A stretch of DNA of 11,670 nucleotides from JASFRI01 sp050115015 (GCA_050115015.1 JASFRI010000098.1:1-11670), one strand, 5' to 3'; counted from the stretch's first letter, positions 1 to 6,675 are shown. Program-made: numbers and translations. The notes: generated by a model not told the origin, from the letters alone.

Positions 1-1
1 G

Positions 2-826
2 ATGGGGACGTACGGGTTCCTGCGGTTTTCGCTCCCGATGATGCCCGACGCCACGCGCGCCTTCATGCCCTGGCTGCTGGGGCTTTCGGTGATCGGCGTG
101 ATCTACGGGGCCCTGGTCGCGATGGTGCAGCCGGACTGGAAGAAGCTCGTGGCGTACTCCTCCGTGAGCCATCTGGGCTTCACCATGGTCGGGATCTTCG
201 CGCTGAACTTCGACGGCGTCCGGGGCGGCGTGCTCCAGATGATCAACCACGGAATCTCCACCGGTGCCCTGTTCCTCCTGGTCGGGATCATCTACGAGCG
301 AAGGCATACCAGGATGATCTCGGAGTTCGGAGGGCTTTCGAAGCAGGTGCCGCTGTTCGCGACCTTCTTTATGATCATCACGATGTCCTCCATCGGACTG
401 CCGACGCTCAACGGGTTCATCGGTGAGCTGACGATCCTCATGGGGGCGATCAAGATCCAGACCCCGTTCTTCGGGTACTCGCCCCTGTGGTGGGTGGTGC
501 TCACCGCCACCGGGATCGTGCTCGGGGCGGCGTACATGCTCTGGCTGTATCAGCGGACGATGTTCGGTGAGCTGGACAACCCCGAGAACGAGAAGCTCCA
601 GGACCTCAACCGGCGGGAGATCGCCTACATGCTGCCGCTCCTGGTGGCCGCCTTCTGGATCGGGCTGTATCCTGCCCCCTTCTTCCGCATGATGCGGACC
701 TCGGTCGAGAAGCTGGTCCTGCAGGTGGACGGCCAGTACTACGAGGGGATGGCGGAGGCGCCGCAGGTGGATGTCGCTCCGGCGGACGGCGACGCGCTCG
801 CGTCCGCGGAAAGGGTGGACGGCTGA
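2..826 (+). CDS. nuoM: NADH-quinone oxidoreductase subunit M, C-terminal part (5' truncated by window)
   Basis: This is a proton-pumping, antiporter-like membrane subunit of respiratory complex I. Only the last 274 residues are present; NuoM is usually about 500, so the gene begins upstream and position 2 is simply the first full codon in frame. Visible family features are the conserved lysine in QPDWKKLVAYSSVSHLGF (fragment residues 43-60), the INHGISTGALFL stretch with His83, and the glutamate in LNGFIGELTIL (Glu142), which matches the C-terminal proton-channel glutamate of E. coli NuoM. Several hydrophobic helices are evident. The protein ends with a hydrophilic, Ala/Asp-rich tail of about 35 residues that looks longer than usual. 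The stop lies two bases before nuoN, so the genes are co-transcribed. Family assignment is firm. Choosing NuoM over NuoL rests on the short C-terminus and on NuoN following directly. Confidence 0.95.
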   Translation: MGTYGFLRFSLPMMPDATRAFMPWLLGLSVIGVIYGALVAMVQPDWKKLVAYSSVSHLGFTMVGIFALNFDGVRGGVLQMINHGISTGALFLLVGIIYERRHTRMISEFGGLSKQVPLFATFFMIITMSSIGLPTLNGFIGELTILMGAIKIQTPFFGYSPLWWVVLTATGIVLGAAYMLWLYQRTMFGELDNPENEKLQDLNRREIAYMLPLLVAAFWIGLYPAPFFRMMRTSVEKLVLQVDGQYYEGMAEAPQVDVAPADGDALASAERVDG

Positions 827-828
827 GC

Positions 829-2301
829 ATGGGTCCCGACGTCAACTGGGCGAACGAGCTCCGGGCCATCCTCCCCGAGCTCCTGCTGACGGGATACGCC
901 TTCCTCCTGGTGATCTGCGCGGCTCTCTTTCCCCGAGAGTGGCGGCGGTGGGTGGGCTATCTGGCGTTGCTATGCTCCGGGATCACCCTGCTGCTGGTGA
1001 TCAAGACCTGGGTCGTGCTTCCGCCGGAGGGGGTTTACGCCTTCGGCGGGATGTTCTCCCTGGATCAGTTCAGCTTGTTCTTCAAGGTCGTGTTCCTGGC
1101 GGGAGCCATCCTGACGATCCTGCTATCCCTCCGGTTCCTCGACCTGGAAGGGGAGCGGGTCGGGGAGTATTACGCGCTGATCCTCTTCGCCACCGTCGGG
1201 ATGATGTTCATGGCGTCCGCGCGGGATCTGGTCATGGTGTTCGTGAGCCTGGAGACCATGTCCCTGTCGAGCTATCTCCTCGTCGGCTACCTGCAGCGGG
1301 ACCGTCAATCGAACGAGGCGGCCCTCAAGTACTTCATCCTGGGAGCCCTGTCGTCGGGCATCTTCGCCTACGGGATGTCGCTGGTCTACGGCGCGACGGG
1401 CACGACGGACCTGGAGGCCATCGCCGCCGTCGCCATGGCGGGAGGCGGGGGGGCCCTGCTCGCCCTGGGAATGGTCCTCATGATGGTGGCTCTGGGCTTC
1501 AAGGTGGCGGCCGCGCCGTTCCACATGTGGGTTCCGGACGCCTACCAGGGGGCCCCCTCGCCGATCACGGCGTTCATCTCGACGGCGTCGAAGGCAGCCG
1601 CCTTCGCGATCTTCGCCCGCATCTTCGCCCAGGCCTTCCAGCCGCTGGAGGAGCGGTGGACCCTCCTCCTGGCCCTGCTCTCCCTGGTTTCCATGACGGT
1701 TGGGAACGTGGGGGCCATCGTCCAGGAGAACATGAAGCGGATGCTGGCCTACTCCAGCATCGCCCATGCGGGCTATGCCCTGATGGCCATCGTCGCCATC
1801 GGGCGGGGAGACGAGATCGGGGCGTTCGGACTGACGGCCCTCGTCATCTACATGCTGGTCTATACCTTCATGAACATGGGGGCCTTCGGCTTCGTGGTGA
1901 TGCTGCGGCGGGAGAACGTCGTCGGGGACCGGGTGGCCGACTTCGCCGGGATGGCGGCCCGTGCGCCGCTCGCCGCCGCGGCGATGCTCGTGCTGCTGCT
2001 CTCGCTGGCGGGCATTCCCGCCACGGCGGGCTTCATCGGCAAGTGGTACCTCTTCGGAGCGGCCATCCGCGCCGACTTCACCTGGCTTGCGGTGGCGGCG
2101 GTGATCAACAGCGCCATCTCGCTCTACTACTATGTTCGAGTCGTCGTTTACATGTACATGCGGGAACCCGGAAGCGAGGAGCGCTATTCGGCCTCGCCGT
2201 TCCTCCTGGGGGCGCTGGCGGTGAGCCTGCTGTTCACCGTGGGGTTCGGCCTTTATCCGGAGCCGCTGATCCACCTTGCCCGGGCGGCGGTGATGCACTG
2301 A
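829..2301 (+). CDS. nuoN: NADH-quinone oxidoreductase subunit N
   Basis: This is the third antiporter-like proton-pumping subunit of complex I, a polytopic inner-membrane protein. At 490 residues it is full length for the family. It shows the expected channel residues: Glu142 in VSLETMSLSSYLLVG, Lys225 just before the PFHMWVPDAYQGAP signature (230-243), Lys255 in STASKAAAF, Lys303 in the discontinuous-helix segment QENMKRMLAYSSIAHAGY, and Lys405 in GIPATAGFIGKWYLF. About 13-14 hydrophobic helices can be counted. The ATG is two bases after the nuoM stop and gives the usual N-terminal membrane segment. NuoN is normally the last gene of the nuo operon, and here the reading passes directly into ATP synthase genes with a 4-base overlap. 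Product and boundaries are well supported. Confidence 0.97.
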   Translation: MGPDVNWANELRAILPELLLTGYAFLLVICAALFPREWRRWVGYLALLCSGITLLLVIKTWVVLPPEGVYAFGGMFSLDQFSLFFKVVFLAGAILTILLSLRFLDLEGERVGEYYALILFATVGMMFMASARDLVMVFVSLETMSLSSYLLVGYLQRDRQSNEAALKYFILGALSSGIFAYGMSLVYGATGTTDLEAIAAVAMAGGGGALLALGMVLMMVALGFKVAAAPFHMWVPDAYQGAPSPITAFISTASKAAAFAIFARIFAQAFQPLEERWTLLLALLSLVSMTVGNVGAIVQENMKRMLAYSSIAHAGYALMAIVAIGRGDEIGAFGLTALVIYMLVYTFMNMGAFGFVVMLRRENVVGDRVADFAGMAARAPLAAAAMLVLLLSLAGIPATAGFIGKWYLFGAAIRADFTWLAVAAVINSAISLYYYVRVVVYMYMREPGSEERYSASPFLLGALAVSLLFTVGFGLYPEPLIHLARAAVMH

Positions 2302-2531
2302 AGGAGCCGGAACAGCGCAAGCGCGGTCGGGACCTGCGGAGCGCCGCACCGTACCTGAACCTGGGGTTGACCTTCGCCCTGGGCATCGTTCTTCTCGCCT
2401 TTCTCGGAAAGTGGCTGGATGAGCGGTGGGGGACGGCGCCCTGGCTGACTCTCGCTGGCGCTGTGCTCGGCGTGGTGGTAGGCTTCGTGAACTTGTTTCG
2501 AACGGCCCTGCCCCCGAGGGGGGAGCGATGA
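2298..2531 (+). CDS. atpZ: AtpZ/AtpI-family small membrane protein of the ATP synthase operon
   Basis: This is a 77-residue protein with two predicted transmembrane helices (about 19-41 and 47-69) joined by LGKWLDERWGTAPWLTL. That hairpin is typical of the AtpZ branch of the AtpI superfamily, found at the head of many atp operons. Members are thought to help c-ring assembly or Mg2+ supply, but the role is not settled. The frame has no ATG, GTG or TTG near the right place. The most likely start is the CTG at 2298, which overlaps the nuoN stop as CTGA, giving an N-terminus read as (M)KEPEQRKRG. A longer open frame upstream is antisense-like shadow inside nuoN. The gene ends in an ATGA overlap with the next one. 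The family call is good; the start codon is inferred. Confidence 0.8.
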   Translation: MKEPEQRKRGRDLRSAAPYLNLGLTFALGIVLLAFLGKWLDERWGTAPWLTLAGAVLGVVVGFVNLFRTALPPRGER

Positions 2532-2923
2532 AGGGCATCCTCGCCGCGGCGGCTCTGGTGGGCCTGGCGGCGGGAACTGCGGTATCCTGGCCGGCCCTGC
2601 TGCCGCTGCCGGAGGGCACCGTCCGGGGGGTCGGTGCGGGAGTGCTGCTGGGAGTGGCGGGAAGCGTCGGGGGGTTCTGGCTTCTCGTGAGGAACCTGCG
2701 GGCCGGGCACACCCGGTTCCTGGTGGCGTTCTTCGGGGGGACCCTGGGACGGCTGGTGCTGTTCGCGCTGGTCCTGGTCCTGGTGGTGCGGGGGGGGGAG
2801 TTGCCCGTGGGGTCGTTCCTTGCCGGGCTGATTCCCGGATACCTCGGCTTCCAGGCGGCGGAGATGCTGTATCTGCACCGTTCCACGCGTGACGGGACGG
2901 TGGGTGTAGAGAGACGCGCATGA
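2528..2923 (+). CDS. atpI: ATP synthase subunit I-like membrane protein
   Basis: This is a 131-residue, very hydrophobic protein with four predicted membrane helices (about 3-24, 33-54, 63-86 and 93-114). Length and topology match AtpI of E. coli-type operons, an accessory factor linked to c-ring assembly and not part of the finished enzyme. It sits where AtpI is expected, between atpZ and atpB. The ATG at 2528 overlaps the atpZ stop (ATGA) and has a purine-rich ribosome site (GAGGGGGGAG) just upstream. An in-frame ATG at 2426 exists but would add an Arg-rich stretch lying wholly inside atpZ, so it is not used. The stop overlaps the atpB start by four bases, which implies translational coupling. 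Sequence identity in this family is low, so the name rests mainly on topology and position. Confidence 0.75.
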   Translation: MKGILAAAALVGLAAGTAVSWPALLPLPEGTVRGVGAGVLLGVAGSVGGFWLLVRNLRAGHTRFLVAFFGGTLGRLVLFALVLVLVVRGGELPVGSFLAGLIPGYLGFQAAEMLYLHRSTRDGTVGVERRA

Positions 2924-3753
2924 GCACGGTGGAACAGGCGGGGCACGGCGCCGGACACGGCGCGGAGTTCGACATCGGCGAGATGCTGGCGCACCACATG
3001 GTGAACAGCCAGGAACTCGAGCTCCCGTTCGTGGGGATCGTGCACCTTCCCACCCTCCATCTCCTCGGCTTCGACATCCCGATCACGAAGCACCTGGTCT
3101 GGATGTGGATCGCCTCCGGGCTGCTGGTCCTGTTCGCCGTGGGCATCGGGTCCCGGAGCCGCCTGATCCCCGGCCGGCTCCAGTCCATCCTCGAGTCGCT
3201 GGTCCTGTTCGTGCGGGACGACGTCGCCATCCCCAGCATGGGGGAGGAGGACGGGCGCCGCTGGACCCCGTTTCTGCTGACGAACTTCTTCTTCATCCTG
3301 ATCTGCAACTCCATGGGCCTGTTCCCCTATGGGTCCGCCGCGACGGGGAACATCTCCGTGACGGCCGCGCTGGCGCTGGTGACCCTCGTGCTCATCCATG
3401 TCAGTGGGATGATCCGGCACGGGCTGATCGGCCACTGGAAGAACTTCATTCCCCACGGGCTGCCGATCTGGATGCTGCCGGTGGGCCTGCTCCTCTTCGT
3501 GATCGAGGTGCTGGGGACGGGCCTGAAGGCCATGGCGCTGGCCATCCGGCTGTTCGGCAACATGATCGCCGGCCACATGGTCATCCTCTCGTTTCTCGGG
3601 CTGATCTTCATCCTGGGCGTCGCATTCGCCCCGATCTCCGTGGCCCTGGCCCTGTTCAATCTCCTCCTGGAGCTGCTGATCGTGCCGCTCCAGGCATTCG
3701 TCTTCACCCAGTTGACCGCGCTGTTCATCGGTATGAGCCTGCACGGGCACTGA
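2920..3753 (+). CDS. atpB: F0F1 ATP synthase subunit a
   Basis: Subunit a forms the two half-channels through which protons reach and leave the rotating c-ring. At 277 residues the length is typical. The essential arginine is Arg210 in AIRLFGNMIAGH (208-219), followed by Asn214. The helix after it carries LQAFVFTQLTALFIGMSL, with Gln258 at the place of E. coli Gln252. The E. coli Glu219/His245 pair is swapped here: His219 and Glu251. This exchange occurs widely in bacteria and in mitochondria and is expected to be functional. TNFFFILICNSMGLFPY (121-137) is another family motif. The N-terminus is His/Gly-rich (HGAGHGAEF) and probably faces outward. The ATG overlaps the atpI stop. A 68-base gap with a strong ribosome site separates it from atpE. 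Confidence 0.97.
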   Translation: MSTVEQAGHGAGHGAEFDIGEMLAHHMVNSQELELPFVGIVHLPTLHLLGFDIPITKHLVWMWIASGLLVLFAVGIGSRSRLIPGRLQSILESLVLFVRDDVAIPSMGEEDGRRWTPFLLTNFFFILICNSMGLFPYGSAATGNISVTAALALVTLVLIHVSGMIRHGLIGHWKNFIPHGLPIWMLPVGLLLFVIEVLGTGLKAMALAIRLFGNMIAGHMVILSFLGLIFILGVAFAPISVALALFNLLLELLIVPLQAFVFTQLTALFIGMSLHGH

Positions 3754-3807
3754 GCCCCGGCCGAGGCCGACCCGAAGAGGCACGGCAGAACCCTACACTC
3801 TAGGAAG

Positions 3808-3813
3808 AGGAGG
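3808..3813 (+). promoter_or_regulatory. Strong Shine-Dalgarno of atpE
   Basis: AGGAGG lies 8 bases before the atpE ATG in an A/G-rich run. The c subunit is needed in about 8-15 copies per enzyme, against one copy of a, and a strong independent ribosome site in the only real gap of this operon (3754-3821) fits that demand. A small dyad, CGGCC-GA-GGCCG at 3758-3769, sits upstream in the same gap. It could mark an mRNA processing or stabilising site, but that is only a guess. Confidence 0.7.
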
Positions 3814-3821
3814 AATCAGTC

Positions 3822-4052
3822 ATGGAACCGACGAGTCTTGCCTGGCTGTCCGCAGGCCTTGGAGCCGGCCTGGCAACCATCGGTGCGGGATGGGGGATCG
3901 GAAAGCTGGCCGGTCAGGCGATGGACGGTATCGCCCGGCAGCCGCAGATGGCCGGAGACATCCGGACCTCGATGATCATCGCCGGAGCGCTGGTGGACGG
4001 CGTTGCCTTCTTCGCGGTCATCGTCTGCCTGCTGCTTGCCATCAAGGCCTAG
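3822..4052 (+). CDS. atpE: F0F1 ATP synthase subunit c (proteolipid)
   Basis: This is the 76-residue hairpin subunit that forms the proton-driven rotor ring. Helix 1 carries a glycine-rich packing motif (GLGAGLATIGAGWGIGKLAG, 12-31), the polar loop is ARQPQ (38-42), and helix 2 contains the ion-binding carboxylate. That residue is Asp59 in GALVDGVAFFA, as in E. coli (Asp61); many bacteria have glutamate here. The glutamine and serine/threonine ligands that mark Na+-binding c subunits are absent: helix 1 has Ile26 where Na+ types have Gln, and Gly-Val follows Asp59. The enzyme is therefore inferred to be proton-coupled. The start follows a strong AGGAGG ribosome site, and atpF begins eight bases after the stop. 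Confidence 0.96.
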   Translation: MEPTSLAWLSAGLGAGLATIGAGWGIGKLAGQAMDGIARQPQMAGDIRTSMIIAGALVDGVAFFAVIVCLLLAIKA

Positions 4053-4060
4053 GAGCCGGC

Positions 4061-4573
4061 ATGGAACGGCTGATTTCGCCCGATACCGGGATGATTCTCT
4101 GGACGCTGATCACCTTCGGCATCCTCGTGGTGATCCTCCGGCTCTTCGCCTGGAAGCCACTGCTGGGGGTCCTCGACGAGCGGGAACGGACGGTCCGGGA
4201 GTCCCTGGAGTCCGCCGAGAAGGCCCGCGAGGATGCCGAGACCGTCCTGGAGGAGAATCGCCGCATCCTCGCCGAGGCCCGGCGGGCCTCCGGGGATATC
4301 CTCCAGAAGGCCGGTCAGGAGGCCGAGCAGGTCAAGTCGGGCATCATGCAGAAGGCTCGGGAGGAGCAAGAGGAGCTGCTGGAGCGCGGCCGCGCGGAGA
4401 TCGAGCGGGAGAAGCGCGCGGCCATCCGGGAGATCCGGGGTGTCGCCGCGGACCTCGCCATGAGCGCTGCGGAGAAGCTCCTCGAGAGCAAGCTGGACGA
4501 CGAGGCGAACCGTCGCCTCGTCGAGGGCTACCTGGAGGACCTGGAGGAGGCGGGGCCCCGGACGGCACAGTAG
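4061..4573 (+). CDS. atpF: F0F1 ATP synthase subunit b
   Basis: This is the peripheral stalk subunit that holds F1 still against the rotor. It has 170 residues, close to the usual 156-170. One N-terminal membrane helix (about 9-29) is followed by the typical FAWKPLLGVLDERE junction (29-42) and then a long charged alpha-helix (about 36-145) rich in Glu, Arg and Ala, expected to dimerise as a right-handed coiled coil. The C-terminal part ADLAMSAAEKLLESKLDDE matches the delta-binding end of the family. The ATG at 4061 gives the short periplasmic lead MERLISPDTGMILWTLITF; an earlier in-frame start would run back through atpE and is rejected. Only one b gene is seen and no b' follows, so a homodimer is likely. 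The expected next genes, atpH and atpA, are missing. Confidence 0.96.
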   Translation: MERLISPDTGMILWTLITFGILVVILRLFAWKPLLGVLDERERTVRESLESAEKAREDAETVLEENRRILAEARRASGDILQKAGQEAEQVKSGIMQKAREEQEELLERGRAEIEREKRAAIREIRGVAADLAMSAAEKLLESKLDDEANRRLVEGYLEDLEEAGPRTAQ

Positions 4574-4595
4574 TCCGGCCCCGCCCTTCCCTCGC

Positions 4596-4614
4596 GGGCC
4601 GGAGACTCCGGCCC
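4596..4614 (+). terminator. GC-rich hairpin between atpF and aroB
   Basis: GGGCCGGA and TCCGGCCC form a perfect 8-bp stem around a GAC loop, 22 bases after the atpF stop and 8 bases before the proposed aroB GTG. It lacks a following T-run, so it is not a classical intrinsic terminator. It could be a weak terminator or attenuator between the atp operon and aroB, an mRNA 3' stabiliser, or a brake on aroB translation. The structure is plain in the sequence; the function is inferred. Confidence 0.4.
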
Positions 4615-4622
4615 CTCCACTC

Positions 4623-5735
4623 GTGGAATCCATCGACCTGAAGCCGGCCCCCCCGGGCCCGGCCCTCACGCGGATCCGCATCGGCCGCGGCCTCGTCCCG
4701 GCCCTCGCCGCGGATCTCCGCACGGCCCCCCTGGGCTCCCGGCACGTCCTGGTGACCGACGACCGGGTCCGGCCGCTGCACGCGGAGGGCCTCGCCTCGT
4801 GCCTTCGCGCGGAAGGACTGCGGATCGACCTGCTGTCCTTCCCCGCAGGGGAGGCGAGCAAGACCCGGGACACCGTGGCCCTGCTCCAGGACCAGCTCGT
4901 CGATCTGGGCTGCGGCCGGGATACCGGGATCCTCGCCGTCGGCGGGGGCGTCGTCGGGGACCTCGCGGGCTTCCTGGCGGCGACGTACCACCGGGGGCTC
5001 CCACACGTCATGGTGCCGACGACCCTCCTCGCGATGGTGGACGCGGCCATCGGCGGCAAGACCGGCCACGATCTCCCCGCCGGCAAGAACCTGGTGGGGG
5101 CGGTGCACCATCCGCGGGCGGTCTGGAGCGATCTCGACTTCCTCGGGACCCTCCCCGATCGCGACCTCGGTCACGGCTTCGCGGAGATCGTCAAGGCCGC
5201 CGCCGCCGGGTCGCGCTCGCTGTTCGAGGCTCTCGAGCGGGAAGCGGGGCGGCTGGTGCGGCGGGACCCTGGTCCCCTGGAGCGCGCCGTGGCGGCAGCG
5301 GCCCGGGTGAAGGTGGAGGTCGTGGCCGAGGACCCCCTGGAGCTCGCCCGGCGAGCCGTCCTGAACTTCGGGCACACCCTCGGCCACGCCATCGAATCGG
5401 CCAGCGGCTACGCGGTTCCCCACGGGGAGGCCGTCGCGATGGGGATGGCGGTGGAGGCGGAGATCTCCGTGCGGCGGGCGGGGCTGCCCGGCCTCGAACG
5501 GGATCGACTGTGCGCGTTGCTGGAGCGCCTCGGCCTGCCGGTCGGGATTCCCGAGGAGCTGGACGCCGACGCGATCTGGTGCGCTTGCGCCCGCGACAAG
5601 AAGGCGCGCGGGGGCGTGGTGCGGGCCGTGCTGCTGCAAGGCCTCGGCCGACCCCACCGCACGGGCGATCCGTGGACGGTGCCGATCGCGCGCCGGGATC
5701 TGGACGACGCCCTGAAGGCGTCCCGGAACCGCTAG
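4623..5735 (+). CDS. aroB: 3-dehydroquinate synthase
   Basis: The enzyme converts DAHP to 3-dehydroquinate, the second step of the shikimate pathway to aromatic amino acids. It uses NAD+ and a divalent metal in the cytoplasm. At 370 residues it is normal in size. The NAD-binding stretch GGGVVGDLAGFLAATYHRG (107-125) is followed by PTTLLAMVDAAIGGKTG (132-148) and GKNLVGAVHHP (154-164). Metal ligands inferred from the family are Glu188 in AEIVKAA, His251 in NFGHTLGHAIES and His267 in PHGEAVAMGM. DKKARGG near residue 328 is the C-terminal lysine motif. The start is a GTG with no clear ribosome site; GGAG at 4601-4604 is buried in a hairpin and too distant. It may be expressed by read-through from the atp operon. 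The stop shares CTAG with the convergent sfsA-like gene. Confidence 0.95.
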   Translation: MESIDLKPAPPGPALTRIRIGRGLVPALAADLRTAPLGSRHVLVTDDRVRPLHAEGLASCLRAEGLRIDLLSFPAGEASKTRDTVALLQDQLVDLGCGRDTGILAVGGGVVGDLAGFLAATYHRGLPHVMVPTTLLAMVDAAIGGKTGHDLPAGKNLVGAVHHPRAVWSDLDFLGTLPDRDLGHGFAEIVKAAAAGSRSLFEALEREAGRLVRRDPGPLERAVAAAARVKVEVVAEDPLELARRAVLNFGHTLGHAIESASGYAVPHGEAVAMGMAVEAEISVRRAGLPGLERDRLCALLERLGLPVGIPEELDADAIWCACARDKKARGGVVRAVLLQGLGRPHRTGDPWTVPIARRDLDDALKASRNR

Positions 5736-6424
5736 AGCAGGACGGGGATCTCCCCCTCCATCCCGATCTCCATGTCGGTCACCAGGCAGCGGTAGGCCAT
5801 CACCCGCACCCCGGCGCGCACGGCGCGCTGCAGGGCCTCCACGTAATCGCGATCCGCGCGCACGTCGGGGCGGAACGCATCCGCATCGTTGCGCTGCACG
5901 ATGTAGACGATGTAGCCCCGTGCGCCCCTACGAGCCTCCTGGGTGAGATCGACGATGCGCGCGGTCTCCGCGGGCACCGCGCCGTCCGGATACAGGGCGA
6001 CATGGTCCGCGACCCGGGTGACGGAGCGGGTCTCCACGAAGGCGTTCGTGCCGTTCTGGCGCAGCTCGAGGTCGACCCTCGACTCGCCGCACCGGACCTC
6101 TCGACCCGCCACCTGGTAGCCGCGGAACGTCGGCAGGTGATGGGCGCGGATCGACTGCTCGATGAACCGCTGCGGGATGCGGGTGTCGATGCAGACGAAT
6201 CGGCCGTCGTGGCTCTCGATCGAGATCAGGTCGTAAGAGGTCTTCCGGGACTCCTGCTCCGCCGGCTCGAGGACGCACCGGGCCCCGGAGACCAGGAGAT
6301 CGTCGATCTTCCCCGAGGATGGGATGTAGGCGAAGACGTCCTTCTTCAAGACCTTGATGGTGGCGGTGAACCGGTTGGGCCGACCGACGAAGGCCCCCCG
6401 GATCGGTTCGCGGCAGATCTGCAT
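5732..6424 (-). CDS. sfsA: SfsA-like (sugar fermentation stimulation) protein, divergent
   Basis: This is a 230-residue protein of the SfsA family, which has an N-terminal OB-like domain and a C-terminal PD-(D/E)XK nuclease-like domain. SfsA was named for an effect on maltose metabolism in E. coli; its biochemical role is unclear. Matches are RFTATIKVLKKDVFAYIPSSG (19-38), CGESRVDLELRQNG (112-125), and the tail YVEALQRAVRAGVRVMAYRCLV (194-215). Two things are odd. The usual EVKSVT core reads ETRSVT, so the nuclease lysine is Arg133. The usual PDAxTERGxxH stretch reads YPDGAVPAETARIVDL. The acidic residues Asp118 and Glu131 remain. AGGAGG four bases before the ATG supports the start. It converges on aroB with a 4-base overlap. 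The family call is likely; activity may be altered. Confidence 0.83.
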   Translation of the reverse strand: MQICREPIRGAFVGRPNRFTATIKVLKKDVFAYIPSSGKIDDLLVSGARCVLEPAEQESRKTSYDLISIESHDGRFVCIDTRIPQRFIEQSIRAHHLPTFRGYQVAGREVRCGESRVDLELRQNGTNAFVETRSVTRVADHVALYPDGAVPAETARIVDLTQEARRGARGYIVYIVQRNDADAFRPDVRADRDYVEALQRAVRAGVRVMAYRCLVTDMEIGMEGEIPVLL

Positions 6425-6486
6425 CTCGCCTCCTGGCCGAACGGCTCCCGGCGGGGGCGCCCGCTTCGGTTGGAAGTTATAGAGAC

Positions 6487-6516
6487 ATAGTAACCTATCT
6501 GCCCTCGGCTTGTAAA
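6487..6516 (-). promoter_or_regulatory. Candidate sigma-70 promoter for the sfsA-like gene
   Basis: On the minus strand TTTACA (6516-6511) and TACTAT (6492-6487) are separated by 18 bases. Transcription would begin near 6480, leaving a leader of about 55 bases that ends in an AGGAGG site. The surrounding 6470-6570 segment is less GC-rich than the neighbouring genes, as expected for a promoter. Both hexamers are imperfect. Confidence 0.4.
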
Positions 6517-6519
6517 CAG

Positions 6520-6529
6520 GGGACGTCCC
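6520..6529. repeat. 10-bp perfect palindrome GGGACGTCCC
   Basis: GGGACGTCCC is a perfect palindrome just upstream of the candidate sfsA promoter, in the gap 6425-6694. It could be an operator for a dimeric regulator or a piece of a dispersed intergenic repeat of the REP type. A single copy cannot separate these. Nothing in the gap looks like a gene: a minus-strand frame crosses it, but it overlaps both flanking genes and has no coherent protein signal. Confidence 0.35.
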
Positions 6530-6577
6530 GGCTCCGCCGTCTTCGTTTCCAAGTTAAATGGAATCAGTGACTTGTAG

Positions 6578-6616
6578 ATGGTGGCGGCCCGGCGGGCCCC
6601 GGCGGGCTGCCACCAT
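6578..6616 (-). terminator. Long hairpin downstream of the sigma/anti-sigma operon
   Basis: ATGGTGGCGGCCCG (6578-6591) pairs with CGGGCTGCCACCAT (6603-6616) over 14 positions with one G-T pair and an 11-base loop. It lies between the 3' end of the minus-strand anti-sigma gene and the sfsA promoter. No T-run follows on the minus strand; on the plus strand TTTT follows two bases after the stem. It could separate the two minus-strand transcription units or be a remnant of a palindromic repeat. The structure is clear, the role inferred. Confidence 0.35.
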
Positions 6617-6675
6617 GATTTTCGCCTTGGTTTCGTGTTCCGGCGGCCTGTTTTCGCCTTCGAGGCCCGCGCTGC

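Noticed and set aside
771..2294. Long plus-frame extension upstream of atpZ
   Set aside because: It overlaps nuoN in another frame and reads as Arg/Gly/Pro-rich noise; only the part after about 2298 resembles a protein family.
1123..3783. 886-codon open frame on the minus strand
   Set aside because: It lies antisense to nuoN, atpZ, atpI and atpB, is full of His, Gln, Arg and Pro in low-complexity order, and is a by-product of high GC content.
4799..6490. 563-codon plus-strand frame over aroB and sfsA
   Set aside because: It is out of frame with aroB and antisense to sfsA, with Arg/Gly-rich noise throughout.
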